In this document: piece after piece, positions 55,492 to 64,000 of the stretch | Layout of the letters: the number at the start of each line of letters is the position of its first letter | How positions within the stretch are numbered: position 1 is the stretch's first letter | Source: an uncultured Campylobacter sp. | Lineage (GTDB): Bacteria > Campylobacterota > Campylobacteria > Campylobacterales > Campylobacteraceae | NCBI RefSeq assembly: GCF_938017705.1 | Contig: NZ_CALIIS010000038.1 | Span: 1-64,000, forward strand | Length of the DNA: 64,000 nt | Direction of reading: 5' to 3' | Notes under the pieces: model-generated | Databases searched by the model: none | Told to the model about the DNA's origin: nothing | The model's input: only the letters and a program-made list of their open reading frames with translations | Program-made: the position numbers and the translations under genes

Positions 55492-56820
55492 TTAAATTTC
55501 ATTCTTTTCCTTCTTGGTTATTTTGTTTTTTAGCTCTTCTATTTTTATCTTTAACATCTCGTCGGTTTGGATGAGTTCGTTGATTTTTTTGATATTTTTG
55601 CTGATAGCGCTGTGATCTTTTAGATTAAAGAATGTTGCGATTTTTGGCATTGAGTTTTGAGTTAGCTGTTTGGTTAGATATATGCAAATTTGGCGCGCTT
55701 CTACGACGTTTTTACTTCGCGTTTTACTCTTTAGCTCGCTAGGTTTTATGTTTAACTCTTTTGAGACGACCTCAATGACGTGTTCTAGGCTCACGCTTGA
55801 ATATTTTTGATGGATCTGATCTTGAAGCGTACTTTTGGTAAATTCCAGCGTGATCTTCGTGCGAAGTATCGATGAATAGGCGTTTAGTTTATTTATTGCA
55901 CCTTCAATTTCGCGGATATTATCGCCCATATTTGCGGCAATATATTCTACGACGTCGTGTGGAATTCTAACGCGATTTTCTTCGCTCTTTTTATTGATAA
56001 TAGCGATTTTAGTTTCTAGATCCGGCGGGGTTATGTTTGCTATTATGCCGCTTTCAAATCGCGTTGTGAGGCGACTTTCAAAGCCTTTTAAGAATTTCGG
56101 CGGCAGGTCGTTGGTTAGCACGATTTGGCAGTTTTTGTCTTTTAGCTCGTTAAATGTGTAAAAAAGCTCCTCCTGAGCCTTATCACGCCCGATTAAAAAC
56201 TGAATATCGTCGATGAGTAAAACGTCGCAGTTGCGGTATTTTTGTTTAAATTTATCGATTGAGTTGTTTTTGAGATTAAAGACAAAATCATTGGCAAACT
56301 GCTCGCTAGTGACGCAGATGACGGTTTTTCCCTTTTTGATGCAGTAATTTCCGATCGATTGAAGTAGGTGAGTTTTGCCAAGCCCACTAGGTCCGTAGAT
56401 AAAGAGCGGATTAAAGCGGATTCCAGGCTCTTTTGCGACGGTAATTGAACACTCAAAAGCAAATTTATTTGAATCGCCGATTATGAAATTTTCAAAATTA
56501 TAATTTTCGCTTAAAATCGTACTCTTAGGCTTTTCGGAGATGATTTTTACCTTTTCTTTCGGCGAAATTTTAGATTTTGAGGTAATTTTAACGATTACGT
56601 CGTTGAGTCCAAACTGTTTTTTGATAAGCTCTTTTATTTTTTTGCCATATTTTGTCTGGGTATATTTAGCGATAAACTCGTTAGATGCGTTATAGATGAA
56701 AAATTCAGACGTCGAGCTTTTATCGTTAAATTTCAAATTTTTGATATATCTAGAGTATTCGGTAGGTAAAATTTCCTTCTCTAGGTTTGACAAAATTTCT
56801 TGTGCTTGTGACGTCGCCAT
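55492..56820 (-). CDS. dnaA: Chromosomal replication initiator DnaA
   Basis: The 442-residue initiator. Domain I covers about 1-90, with a short linker. AAA+ domain III has Walker A GPSGLGKTHL and Walker B LLIDDIQFL, and sensor motifs follow. DNA-binding domain IV ends with the signature DHSAISKNIKKI near residue 415. It binds the TTCAC boxes in the flanking spacers and opens the origin. Its transcript runs into dnaN and gyrB. Confidence 0.97.
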   Translation of the reverse strand: MATSQAQEILSNLEKEILPTEYSRYIKNLKFNDKSSTSEFFIYNASNEFIAKYTQTKYGKKIKELIKKQFGLNDVIVKITSKSKISPKEKVKIISEKPKSTILSENYNFENFIIGDSNKFAFECSITVAKEPGIRFNPLFIYGPSGLGKTHLLQSIGNYCIKKGKTVICVTSEQFANDFVFNLKNNSIDKFKQKYRNCDVLLIDDIQFLIGRDKAQEELFYTFNELKDKNCQIVLTNDLPPKFLKGFESRLTTRFESGIIANITPPDLETKIAIINKKSEENRVRIPHDVVEYIAANMGDNIREIEGAINKLNAYSSILRTKITLEFTKSTLQDQIHQKYSSVSLEHVIEVVSKELNIKPSELKSKTRSKNVVEARQICIYLTKQLTQNSMPKIATFFNLKDHSAISKNIKKINELIQTDEMLKIKIEELKNKITKKEKNEI

Positions 56821-56854
56821 TGAATTCCCTTATAAATTAAGATGTCATTTTAGC

Positions 56855-56925
56855 TAAATTTCACTAAATTTGCGGTAAATTTCAGTTTGTTCACCGGTGA
56901 TTAAGCCGTGAATAAGCGTGAAAGG
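56855..56925. other. Second DnaA-box cluster upstream of dnaA
   Basis: TTCAC at 56860-56864 and 56890-56894, GTGAA at 56908-56912 and 56918-56922 (the last two again ten bases apart) in the dnaA-ruvC spacer. This could be the second half of a bipartite origin, a dnaA autoregulatory site, or both. Confidence 0.55.
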
Positions 56926-56930
56926 TGGCT

Positions 56931-57410
56931 ATGAAAATTTTAGGAATTGATCCGGGAACCAGAAATTTAGGCTATGCGATTTTGGAAAAAGATGTGAATA
57001 AGATTAAACTCATTGAGGCGGGATTAGTAAAAATGAAGGCCGAAAACGTGCAATTTCAAATGACGCAGATGAGCGAGGCGATCGATCAAATTTTTAGCGC
57101 TCATAAGATCGATGAGGTCGCGATAGAATCGATGTTTTACGCCTACAATCCGCAGTCTGTTTTAAAGCTCGCTCAGTTTCGCGGCGCGCTGGCTCTTAAA
57201 ATTTTACAAATTTTTGGAAATTTCGCCGAATACACGCCGCTTCAGATAAAAAAATCGGTCACGGGCAAAGCAAAGGCGGCGAAGGAGCAGGTCGCCTTCA
57301 TGGTAAAGCGGATTTTAGGGATTAATAAGGAGATCAAACCGCTCGACGTTACCGACGCCATTGCCGTTGCGCTCACGCACGCTCACGCGATGCGCCGGGC
57401 GCCTAGATAG
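56931..57410 (+). CDS. ruvC: Holliday-junction resolvase RuvC
   Basis: A 159-residue RNase-H-fold endonuclease that cuts Holliday junctions with RuvAB. Acidic catalytic residues are recognisable in [12 protein letters not shown] (D7), [11 protein letters not shown] (Glu) and the C-terminal [14 protein letters not shown]. The ATG at 56931 with AAAGG five bases upstream is preferred to a GTG two codons earlier. It is divergent from dnaA across the DnaA-box cluster. Confidence 0.94.
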   Translation: MKILGIDPGTRNLGYAILEKDVNKIKLIEAGLVKMKAENVQFQMTQMSEAIDQIFSAHKIDEVAIESMFYAYNPQSVLKLAQFRGALALKILQIFGNFAEYTPLQIKKSVTGKAKAAKEQVAFMVKRILGINKEIKPLDVTDAIAVALTHAHAMRRAPR

Positions 57411-57419
57411 GAGAAAGAG

Positions 57420-58226
57420 TTGAAAATCGCAATCTTACAAATGAACGTGAAGCTCGCCTCTACTGTCGCGGATTGCGAGCAAAATTTTATCCGAGCGCGA
57501 GAGCTTATAGATCGCGCGTTAAAACGCGGCGCGGACGTAGTGGTGCTGTCCGAGGCCTTTAATACGGGCTTTTGCGTGCAAAATTTCAAGCGCTTAGCCG
57601 ATGCGGGAGCTGCGCGAACGAAGGGATTTTTAAGCGAAATTTCGCAAAACTGTGGAGCTGTTTTAATAGGCGGATCGATAAACTCCGAGCGAGATAAAAT
57701 TTATAATTCTGCTTTCGTCTATCAAAACGGAGCCGAAATTTTACGCTACGACAAGATCCACGCTTTCTCGCTCGCTCGCGAAAACGAGATCGTAAGCAGC
57801 GGCGATAAGCTAGGCATTTGCGAGATAAAATTTCAAAATCGCGCAGTTAAAATCGGCGTCGCGGTCTGCTATGATCTGCGCTTTTGTGAAATTTTTCGCG
57901 CCTTAGCGCTTCGCGGCGCGCAGATAGTTTTTGTGATTGCGCAGTTTGCGCAAAGTCGCATAGAGCATTTTATCACGCTTGCTAAGGCCCGCGCGATCGA
58001 AAATCAAATTTTTATCTGCGCGGTAAACGGCTGCGGCGATACGGGGCAGGGCGAGAGTTTCGGCGGAAATTCCATGCTGATCGGTCCCGGCGGTGAGATC
58101 GTCGCGCGCCTAGGCAAAAAAGAGGCCGTGAAGATTGCTCGAGCGGATTTAAATGAAATTTTAAAATTTCGCGCTAAAATGGATCTTTTAAAAGATATGA
58201 AACCTGAAATTTATAAGGAGTTTTGA
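57420..58226 (+). CDS. Nitrilase-superfamily amidohydrolase
   Basis: A 268-residue carbon-nitrogen hydrolase with the complete catalytic triad E45 (LSEAFNTG), K112 (RYDKIHAF) and C150 (AVCYDLRF). The sequence resembles omega-amidase/YafV-like members, which hydrolyse small amides such as alpha-ketoglutaramate. It starts with TTG behind GGAGAAAGAG and its TGA overlaps the ATG of the next gene, so the two hydrolases are co-expressed. Substrate is inference. Confidence 0.85.
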   Translation: MKIAILQMNVKLASTVADCEQNFIRARELIDRALKRGADVVVLSEAFNTGFCVQNFKRLADAGAARTKGFLSEISQNCGAVLIGGSINSERDKIYNSAFVYQNGAEILRYDKIHAFSLARENEIVSSGDKLGICEIKFQNRAVKIGVAVCYDLRFCEIFRALALRGAQIVFVIAQFAQSRIEHFITLAKARAIENQIFICAVNGCGDTGQGESFGGNSMLIGPGGEIVARLGKKEAVKIARADLNEILKFRAKMDLLKDMKPEIYKEF

Positions 58227-58753
58227 TGAAAACTTTGGTATTTGTGATCGATATGTTAAACGGCTTCGTAAAATTCGGCGCGATGGCCGATCCTAGCATA
58301 GCAAAGATCGCTCCTGCGGTGATTAGGCAGATTGAGGCGGCTAAAAACGTGCATTTCATCTGTGACGCTCACGCCGAGCGGGATCTGGAGATGAAGCGAT
58401 ATCCGGTTCACTGTCTAAAAGGCTCGCCAGAATCGGAGGTGATCGAGGAGCTTGCGCCGTTTGTAAGCGAGCAAAACGTCACTTTTAAGCGCAGCACGAA
58501 CGGCTTTCATAATTTGGATAAGAAAATTTTAGAGGGCTTTGATCGCTTCGTAATTACGGGCTGCTGCACCGACATCTGCGTGATGCAGTTTGCGCTTAGC
58601 TTGCGAACCTATCTTAACGAAATTGGCGCCGATAAAGACGTCGTCGTTCCGCGAGGTGCGGTAGCTACCTACGATGCGCCGAATCATGAACGCGGTTACT
58701 ACGACGAATGTGCGCTAAGCTTAATGCAAAATGCAGGAATTTTGGTAGTTTAA
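58226..58753 (+). CDS. Isochorismatase-family (nicotinamidase-like) cysteine hydrolase
   Basis: A 175-residue cysteine hydrolase with the triad D9 (FVIDMLNGF), K88 (VTFKRSTNGF) and C118 (GCCTDICVM). Metal-type residues D47 and H49 (CDAHAERD) and H62 favour a nicotinamidase-like role in NAD salvage rather than isochorismate hydrolysis. It is translationally coupled to the nitrilase gene upstream, with AAGGAG before the ATG. Confidence 0.83.
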   Translation: MKTLVFVIDMLNGFVKFGAMADPSIAKIAPAVIRQIEAAKNVHFICDAHAERDLEMKRYPVHCLKGSPESEVIEELAPFVSEQNVTFKRSTNGFHNLDKKILEGFDRFVITGCCTDICVMQFALSLRTYLNEIGADKDVVVPRGAVATYDAPNHERGYYDECALSLMQNAGILVV

Positions 58754-58885
58754 GCTGTACTTAGATTAAACAGAATTTCAAGCTAAATTTTCTAGCTTAT
58801 AAATTTTAAAATTTAGAGCCGCTCTTAAAATTTTGAAATTTTGTGTTGCTCGTAAAATTTTAAAGTTTTAATCTTTTTATGGAAT

Positions 58886-60049
58886 TTAGCTTTGTTTCAC
58901 CGCGACTGCTTTTGCGACGAAAAATCCCACTACTCCAGAAATTATCGAGCCTAAAAATACCGCGAGCTTGTCTGTGTAATGATACATATCGCTGCCGCCG
59001 TATGCTAAGCCGTCAACGAAAAGCGCCATCGTAAAGCCGATACCACAGATGATCGCCACTGCGTAAAGCTGCATCCAGCCTGCGTTTTCCGGCATGTAGG
59101 CGATTTTGGCTTTGATTAAGATCCAGCTGAAAGTAAAAATTCCGATCTGTTTGCCGAAAAATAGCCCGAGCATGATGCCCATCGGTACGGGACCGAAAAG
59201 AAAACTAGGGCTGATACCAGCTAGCGAGACGCCAGCATTCGTAAAAGCAAAGATCGGCAAGATGAAGAAATTTACGGGGTAGGCTAGGCCGTGTTCCATA
59301 TCCTTTAGCATCGAGCCCGAGCAGGTCTTAAGCGGGATACAAAAGCCCGCGAGTACTCCCGCGATGGTCGCGTGGATACCTGAGTTTAGCACCATTACCC
59401 ACAGCACGATGGCGACGATGATGAATGGAAGCTTTTTATCAACGCCGAATCTGCTCATTGCTAGCATTATTACGATACAGGCAACCGCGCCACCTAGATA
59501 GATTGCATTTATATCCGAGGAATAAAACAAAGCGATGATTAAAATTGCACACAAATCGTCCATTATCGCAAGCGTCAAAACAAAAATTTTAAGGCTAGCC
59601 GGGATTTTTTTGCCCAAAAGTGCCATAACGCCCACGGCAAAGGCTATATCTGTCGCCGTAGGGATTGCCCAGCCCTTCATCGCGACGGCATCGCCCCAGT
59701 TAATGATCGAAAATATAATCGCAGGCATCATTACTCCGCCCAGAGCCGCGAAGCTAGGAAGTAAAATTTGAGAGAAATGGCGTAGCTGCCCTTCGATCTT
59801 TTCGCGCTTGAGCTCAAGTCCAATGGCAAAGAAAAATATAGCCATGAGCACGTCGTTTACTAAAAAATGCATCGATTCATCGAGCTTTGCAGGGCCGACG
59901 CCTATGGTGAAGTTTAGATGTAAAAACGCCTCATAGTATTTTGATAAAAAACCTACGTTTTGAGCTACGATTGCAAAGACCGCGGATAAAAGCAGTATAA
60001 TTCCCGCGCTACTTTCGCTCGATAAAATTTTTCTTATGATCTGCCGCAC
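58886..60049 (-). CDS. nhaA: Na+/H+ antiporter NhaA
   Basis: A 387-residue inner-membrane antiporter that expels sodium in exchange for protons. The ion-binding region ATDIAFAVGVMALLG and the following LAIMDDLCAI, with adjacent Asp residues, are conserved, and about twelve helices are evident. Length is typical. It is transcribed convergently with the hydrolase pair. No paralogue is present in the window. Confidence 0.95.
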   Translation of the reverse strand: MRQIIRKILSSESSAGIILLLSAVFAIVAQNVGFLSKYYEAFLHLNFTIGVGPAKLDESMHFLVNDVLMAIFFFAIGLELKREKIEGQLRHFSQILLPSFAALGGVMMPAIIFSIINWGDAVAMKGWAIPTATDIAFAVGVMALLGKKIPASLKIFVLTLAIMDDLCAILIIALFYSSDINAIYLGGAVACIVIMLAMSRFGVDKKLPFIIVAIVLWVMVLNSGIHATIAGVLAGFCIPLKTCSGSMLKDMEHGLAYPVNFFILPIFAFTNAGVSLAGISPSFLFGPVPMGIMLGLFFGKQIGIFTFSWILIKAKIAYMPENAGWMQLYAVAIICGIGFTMALFVDGLAYGGSDMYHYTDKLAVFLGSIISGVVGFFVAKAVAVKQS

Positions 60050-60112
60050 ATGCTTCCTTTAAAATTTTGCTCTAATTTTATGCAAATTTTAATTAAATTT
60101 TTATCAAAGCGC

Positions 60113-60553
60113 TTAGTTGCTCGGTAAATTCGGCATTATTAGCATCGCATAAAGTATTATAAACATCAGGATCGTAGGACCTTCGTTGATCGCACGAAAG
60201 TACTTTCCGCTCCTGTGGCACTCGTTTTTTTCAAATTTATACATATAATAATACAGCCACAAATGATAACAGATTAGCAAAACTCCGGCTAGCAGCTTTA
60301 GATGAAAATATCCCATCTTCATAAGCCCCGGATTTAAAACGATAAGCATTACGCCGCTAAAAACCGTCACGACCATCGCTATCCAGCCGATCGCATGATA
60401 CAGCATCCGCTCCATCTTTTTAACGACCTTTACAAAATCCGGCTTGTCTAAATTTTCAGCGTGATAAACATACAGGCGCGGCATATAAAACAGCATCGCC
60501 ATCCATGAAATAAAGCCCGCAAAATGGACAAATTTAAACCAATAGTAACTCAT
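60113..60553 (-). CDS. hemJ: HemJ-like protoporphyrinogen oxidase
   Basis: A 146-residue four-helix membrane protein of the HemJ/UPF0093 family. It oxidises protoporphyrinogen IX to protoporphyrin IX in haem synthesis. Conserved residues include H10 in FVHFAGFISW, the YMPRLYVYH motif near 23-31, and helix 3 (GYFHLKLLAGVLL) with its Lys and His. It lies nine bases downstream of the TM2/SHOCT-like gene in a leftward cluster. Confidence 0.88.
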   Translation of the reverse strand: MSYYWFKFVHFAGFISWMAMLFYMPRLYVYHAENLDKPDFVKVVKKMERMLYHAIGWIAMVVTVFSGVMLIVLNPGLMKMGYFHLKLLAGVLLICYHLWLYYYMYKFEKNECHRSGKYFRAINEGPTILMFIILYAMLIMPNLPSN

Positions 60554-60562
60554 TTTTTCTCC

Positions 60563-60955
60563 TTAATCTCTCATTAAAATTTCTTTTCGCGCCTCGAATT
60601 CCTCTTTAGAAATCGCGCCTTTTTGATACAGCTCAAAGAGCGCATCGACTTTTTTTAGACGTCCTTCGTAGTCGTCTTCCTCCGTCTCACTTGCAAAAGC
60701 ATTTAAATCTTCTACCCAAATTCCTACGAAAAATATATCTAGCAAAATCCAAATTCCCCAAATCGCCCAAAACAAAAAGCCCACCAAAAACCATAGTGTA
60801 AAACTTCCCAGCCAAAATAGCGCGATTTGAGCAAATCCGCTGATAAATTTGCCGCAATAAATTCTATGCAGTCCGCCGCCGATCGGCATAGCTGCGATCC
60901 ACGAAAACGCACCTAAAAACCAAAGCGCGTAAGCGATATAATTATTTCTCTTCAT
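60563..60955 (-). CDS. TM2-like membrane protein with SHOCT tail
   Basis: A 130-residue protein. The N-terminal part (about 1-80) resembles a TM2 domain (IGGGLHRIYCGKFISGFAQIALFW). The tail (about 98-128) matches the SHOCT helix pair (LFELYQKGAISKEEFEARK), a short oligomerisation-type motif often appended to membrane proteins. Function is unknown. Its start overlaps the lspA stop codon by 14 bases, so expression is tied to lspA. Confidence 0.75.
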   Translation of the reverse strand: MKRNNYIAYALWFLGAFSWIAAMPIGGGLHRIYCGKFISGFAQIALFWLGSFTLWFLVGFLFWAIWGIWILLDIFFVGIWVEDLNAFASETEEDDYEGRLKKVDALFELYQKGAISKEEFEARKEILMRD

Positions 60956-61403
60956 TTTTCTCCTTTTTTGCGGTGCGTAAGCCCTGAAAAATAAAAATCA
61001 CTACGGCCAGATCTATCATCACGTCGGCGAAATTAAACACCGCAAACTCAAACCATTTATGCCACGCAACGTAATCCACGACGCCGCCGCGAATGAAGCG
61101 ATCAAGTAAATTTGAACAACCTCCCGCGAGCATCAGCGCAAACGGCATCCAATGCTCGCAAAAGAGCTTTTTATGACAAAATACATACGCCGCAAGCGCT
61201 GAGATCAGCGCGATCTGGATAAATTTTAAATTTTCGCCCAAAAAGGCAAACATCGAAAACGCAACGCCGCGATTAAGCGTAAGCTCTAGCGAAAAAAACT
61301 CTCCTTGCCACGAAAAGCCGTTTAAAAACAGAAGTTTGATCGCTTGATCGATCGCAAAGATCGCCGCAAAAAGCAGGATAAATTTAATACAGGTCTTAGC
61401 CAT
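60942..61403 (-). CDS. lspA: Lipoprotein signal peptidase
   Basis: A 153-residue membrane aspartyl protease that removes signal peptides from diacylglyceryl-modified prolipoproteins. The two catalytic aspartates lie in SNLLDRFIRGGVVDYV and FNFADVMID, and NRGVAFSMF is the conserved third motif. Four helices are predicted. It would process the lipoproteins of this window, such as CjaA and the M48 protease. It sits about 100 bases after glmM. Confidence 0.95.
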   Translation of the reverse strand: MAKTCIKFILLFAAIFAIDQAIKLLFLNGFSWQGEFFSLELTLNRGVAFSMFAFLGENLKFIQIALISALAAYVFCHKKLFCEHWMPFALMLAGGCSNLLDRFIRGGVVDYVAWHKWFEFAVFNFADVMIDLAVVIFIFQGLRTAKKEKNEEK

Positions 61404-61501
61404 CTCGCAGCCTAAATTTAAATATGTAAAGCCTGCATTTTTTATCCGCGCCTTTTGTACCGAGCCATGAGCTTGTCGCGCCGTAAAATTTCACCGCAAC
61501 G

Positions 61502-62842
61502 CTACTCATTTAGGGCTTTGGTAAAAAATTTCTCGACCTCGTCCATTCGCTTTTGCAGCAGTTTTTCGTTTTTGCCCTCGAGCAAGAGGCGGATAACGTT
61601 TTCGGTGCCGGAGTAGCGAAAGAGCGAGCGGATATTGTCCGCTTTAAGGCTTGCTTCAAGCTCTTTTAGCCCTTTTAATTTTTCAAGCGGCTTTTTATCC
61701 GCGATCTTTAAATTTCTTAAAATTTGAGGATATGGCTTAAGCATAGCCGAAAGTTCGCTCGCTTTTTTGTGCGTATCCAGCATGCAAGCGGCGAATTGCA
61801 GCGCGCTTGCGATGCCGTCGCCCGTTTTGGCGTAATCGCCGAAGATCACGTGCCCGCTCTGCTCGCCGCCGAAATTTGCGCCAAGTTCGTGCATCATCTC
61901 AAGTACGAATTTATCGCCGACATTGCAGCGATTAAGCGCGATGCCGTGTTTGGCTAAAAAATCCTCCAGTGCGGAGTTACTCATCACTGTTGCGATCATC
62001 TGATCGCCCGCGAGGCGCTTTTTCTCTTTCAAATATACCGCTAAAATTCCAAGCAGCGCGTCGCCGTGGATGATTTCGCCGTTTTCATCCACGACTACGA
62101 GTCTGTCGGCATCCCCGTCAAAGGCAAAGCCCACGTCGGCGCGCAGGCGTCTTACCTCCCCGGCCAGACCTTGCGGGCTTAACGCGCCGCAAGCATCATT
62201 TATATTTTTTCCGTTAGGCTCGTCGCCGATGACGATCGTTTCGGCTCCCAGCTCATTAAATACGGTAGGTGCGACCCTGTAGCTTGCTCCGTTTGCGCAA
62301 TCAAGGACGACGCGAAGCCCGTGCAGCGTCTTTTGCTTCGGGAAGGAATTTTTAATATGCACGATATATCTGCCGATGACGTCGTCCACGCGCTTTGCAG
62401 CGCCTATCTGCATCATTTTGGTGCGCGCCTCAGAGATGAGTTCGTCGCTGAAATAAATTTTTTCGATCTGAGCTTCCTCTTTTTCGTCGAGTTTGAAGCC
62501 CTCGCTGTTGAAAAATTTAATGCCGTTGTCGTAGTATGGATTGTGGCTCGCGCTTATCATGATGCCTGCATCGCAGCGCATATCCTCCGTAAGAAAGGCA
62601 ATCGCAGGAGTAGGCATCGGACCGATCTGACGGACGTTGTAGCCCACCGAGGTAAGACCCGCAACGATCGCTGTTTCTATCATATAGCCGCTTCTGCGGG
62701 TATCTTTGCCGACTAAAATCATATTCGTAACGGAATTTTTCCTAAAATAAATTCCCGCTGCCATCGCTACGCGCATCGCAAGCTCGGCGGTCAAAAATTC
62801 TCCCGCTTTGCCTCGTACGCCGTCCGTTCCGAAAAGTTTCAT
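61502..62842 (-). CDS. glmM: Phosphoglucosamine mutase
   Basis: A 446-residue mutase converting glucosamine-6-phosphate to glucosamine-1-phosphate for peptidoglycan and lipopolysaccharide precursors. The phospho-serine loop is [13 protein letters not shown] near residues 98-110, the magnesium loop is DGDADR, and the substrate loop is GGEQSGH. The C-terminal phosphate loop is [13 protein letters not shown] at 62842 is preferred to a TTG two codons earlier because the conserved [11 protein letters not shown] begins there. Confidence 0.96.
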   Translation of the reverse strand: MKLFGTDGVRGKAGEFLTAELAMRVAMAAGIYFRKNSVTNMILVGKDTRRSGYMIETAIVAGLTSVGYNVRQIGPMPTPAIAFLTEDMRCDAGIMISASHNPYYDNGIKFFNSEGFKLDEKEEAQIEKIYFSDELISEARTKMMQIGAAKRVDDVIGRYIVHIKNSFPKQKTLHGLRVVLDCANGASYRVAPTVFNELGAETIVIGDEPNGKNINDACGALSPQGLAGEVRRLRADVGFAFDGDADRLVVVDENGEIIHGDALLGILAVYLKEKKRLAGDQMIATVMSNSALEDFLAKHGIALNRCNVGDKFVLEMMHELGANFGGEQSGHVIFGDYAKTGDGIASALQFAACMLDTHKKASELSAMLKPYPQILRNLKIADKKPLEKLKGLKELEASLKADNIRSLFRYSGTENVIRLLLEGKNEKLLQKRMDEVEKFFTKALNE

Positions 62843-62956
62843 TATCAAATCCTTGTATAAAAATCATGAAATTCTACCAGAAAAAGTTTAATCTTAATAA
62901 ATTTAAACTATATTTAAATTTTACTTAAATTAAGCGTCGATTAAATATTTTTTACG

Positions 62957-62962
62957 TATAAT
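62957..62962 (+). promoter_or_regulatory. rpsT promoter -10 box
   Basis: CGTATAAT 33 bases before the rpsT ATG, with AT-rich upstream DNA. Confidence 0.65.
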
Positions 62963-62994
62963 CGCAGGTTCAAATTTAACTGAAAAGGAACATT

Positions 62995-63267
62995 ATGGCA
63001 AATCACAAATCCGCCGAAAAACGCGCGAGACAAACCATAAAAAGAACGGAGCGAAATAGATTTTATCGCACCAGAGTAAAAAATATCACAAAAGCCGTAA
63101 AAGAGGCGGTCGAAAGCAAGGATCTAGACGCAGCGACCCAGGCTCTGAAAACGGCTAATGAAAGCTTTCACAGCTTCGTAAGCAGGGGCTTTTTGAAAAA
63201 ACAGACCGCGAGCAGAAAAGTAAGCCGCCTAGCCAAACTCGTAAATTCTTTAAAAACCGCCGCGTAA
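62995..63267 (+). CDS. rpsT: 30S ribosomal protein S20
   Basis: A 90-residue, Lys/Arg-rich helical protein of the small subunit that binds the 5' domain of 16S rRNA. It opens with [20 protein letters not shown] and shows the usual [19 protein letters not shown] end. AAAAGGAA precedes the ATG. prfA follows within 25 bases, the arrangement seen in other Campylobacterota. Confidence 0.96.
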   Translation: MANHKSAEKRARQTIKRTERNRFYRTRVKNITKAVKEAVESKDLDAATQALKTANESFHSFVSRGFLKKQTASRKVSRLAKLVNSLKTAA

Positions 63268-63291
63268 GCGTCCCTTACGCATAAAATTTAA

Positions 63292-64000
63292 ATGCTAGCC
63301 GATAAACTAAAGCCCTTTTTGGATCGCTACGACGAGCTTTCGCGCATGCTTAGCGATCCCGCAGTTACCGCAGATATCGCTAATATGACGGCGCTATCTA
63401 AGGAGCAGCGCAATATCGAGCCGATCAAAGAGGCGGCTAGCGAGTATCTTAAAATTTTAAATCAGATCGAAGAAAACAAAGCCCTGCTAAGCGATGCCGA
63501 TCTAGGCGAGCTAGCCAAAGAGGAGCTTAAAAGCTTAGAGATGCAAAAGCCGCAGCTCGAAGAAAAAATCAAAATTTTACTGCTTCCGAAAGACCCCAAC
63601 GATGATAAGAATATCTTTCTTGAGATCCGCGCCGGTACAGGCGGCGACGAAGCGGCGCTGTTTGCGGGCGATCTGCTCGGCGCGTATCTGCGCTACGCCG
63701 ATCTTCGCGGCTATAAATGCGAGATCGTAAGCACTAGCGAAGGCAGCGTCGGCGGCTACAAAGAAGCGATCTTGCTCGTAAAGGGCGCGGGAGCGTATTC
63801 GCGGCTGAAATTTGAAGGCGGCACTCACCGCGTGCAGCGCGTCCCCGAAACGGAGAGCCAGGGCAGGGTGCATACCTCCGCGATCACCGTCGCCGTCATG
63901 CCCGAGATCGAGGATAGCGAGATACAGATCAACCCAAACGACCTTCGCATCGACGTTATGCGCAGCTCCGGCCACGGCGGACAGTCCGTAAACACCACCG
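63292..64000 (+). CDS. prfA: Peptide chain release factor 1 (truncated by window end)
   Basis: The first 236 residues of RF1, which terminates translation at UAA and UAG. The N-terminal helical domain covers about 1-100, then domain 2 with [20 protein letters not shown]. The peptidyl-hydrolase motif GGQ ([12 protein letters not shown]) appears just before the window edge. The codon-recognition motif characteristic of RF1 would lie about residue 185 and was not examined base by base; the neighbouring rpsT supports RF1. It opens with [10 protein letters not shown] at 63292. Confidence 0.93.
   Translation, partial: MLADKLKPFLDRYDELSRMLSDPAVTADIANMTALSKEQRNIEPIKEAASEYLKILNQIEENKALLSDADLGELAKEELKSLEMQKPQLEEKIKILLLPKDPNDDKNIFLEIRAGTGGDEAALFAGDLLGAYLRYADLRGYKCEIVSTSEGSVGGYKEAILLVKGAGAYSRLKFEGGTHRVQRVPETESQGRVHTSAITVAVMPEIEDSEIQINPNDLRIDVMRSSGHGGQSVNTT

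Overview
The window looks like a chromosomal segment of a Campylobacter species. Evidence is the dnaA-dnaN-gyrB cluster with TTCAC-type DnaA boxes, a CjaA-type binding protein, Campylobacter-style AT-rich promoters with TATAAT -10 boxes, and many proteins of the Campylobacterota type. Coding DNA is moderately GC-rich for the genus, which points to the higher-GC oral/enteric group (concisus, curvus, gracilis, rectus, showae) rather than C. jejuni. I cannot name the species. No rRNA, tRNA, CRISPR array, insertion sequence or prophage is visible.

Layout. 0.2-5.8 kb: a nucleoside phosphorylase-like gene and rlmN, an AT-rich pocket with a possible nuclease gene, a pseudouridine synthase with a large insert, and purB. 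6.6-12.4 kb: an outer-membrane barrel, a DASS transporter behind a structured leader, and a four-gene amino-acid (probably cysteine) ABC operon. 13-21 kb: DUF3137, DUF3737, a MalY-type C-S lyase, small periplasmic and EF-hand proteins, a likely small RNA with an anti-Shine-Dalgarno stretch, moaC, DUF493 and a long helical protein. 21-27.5 kb: genes separated by unusually long non-coding spacers (M48 protease, CorC/CNNM transporter, NSS symporter), then a RelB/YoeB-type toxin-antitoxin pair.

28-41.6 kb is the respiratory part. Two Tat-exported molybdenum S-/N-oxide reductases of the TorA/DMSO reductase family are each paired with a monohaem c-type cytochrome. The first operon also encodes a DsbB-fold membrane protein that has lost the quinone-proximal CxxC. 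The second is divergent from a Crp/Fnr-type regulator across a palindrome. Between them lie hutX, DUF805 and TM2 membrane proteins, tpx and a SUKH-like protein. 41.7-46.4 kb holds a second DUF805 protein, an ankyrin-like exported protein, twin orphan amino-acid binding proteins and a HAD phosphatase.

46.4-57.4 kb is the origin region: typA, the SRP RNA gene ffs, and a leftward block dnaA-dnaN-gyrB-(degenerate GGDEF/EAL)-queF-HD protein, with ruvC leaving rightward. 57.4-64 kb: nitrilase and nicotinamidase-like hydrolases, nhaA, hemJ, a TM2/SHOCT-like protein, lspA, glmM, rpsT and the start of prfA, which runs off the window.

The strongest candidates for something undescribed are the CxxC-less DsbB-like protein co-transcribed with a TorA/cytochrome pair, and the small RNA carrying the 16S-like ACCTCCTTT sequence upstream of moaC.
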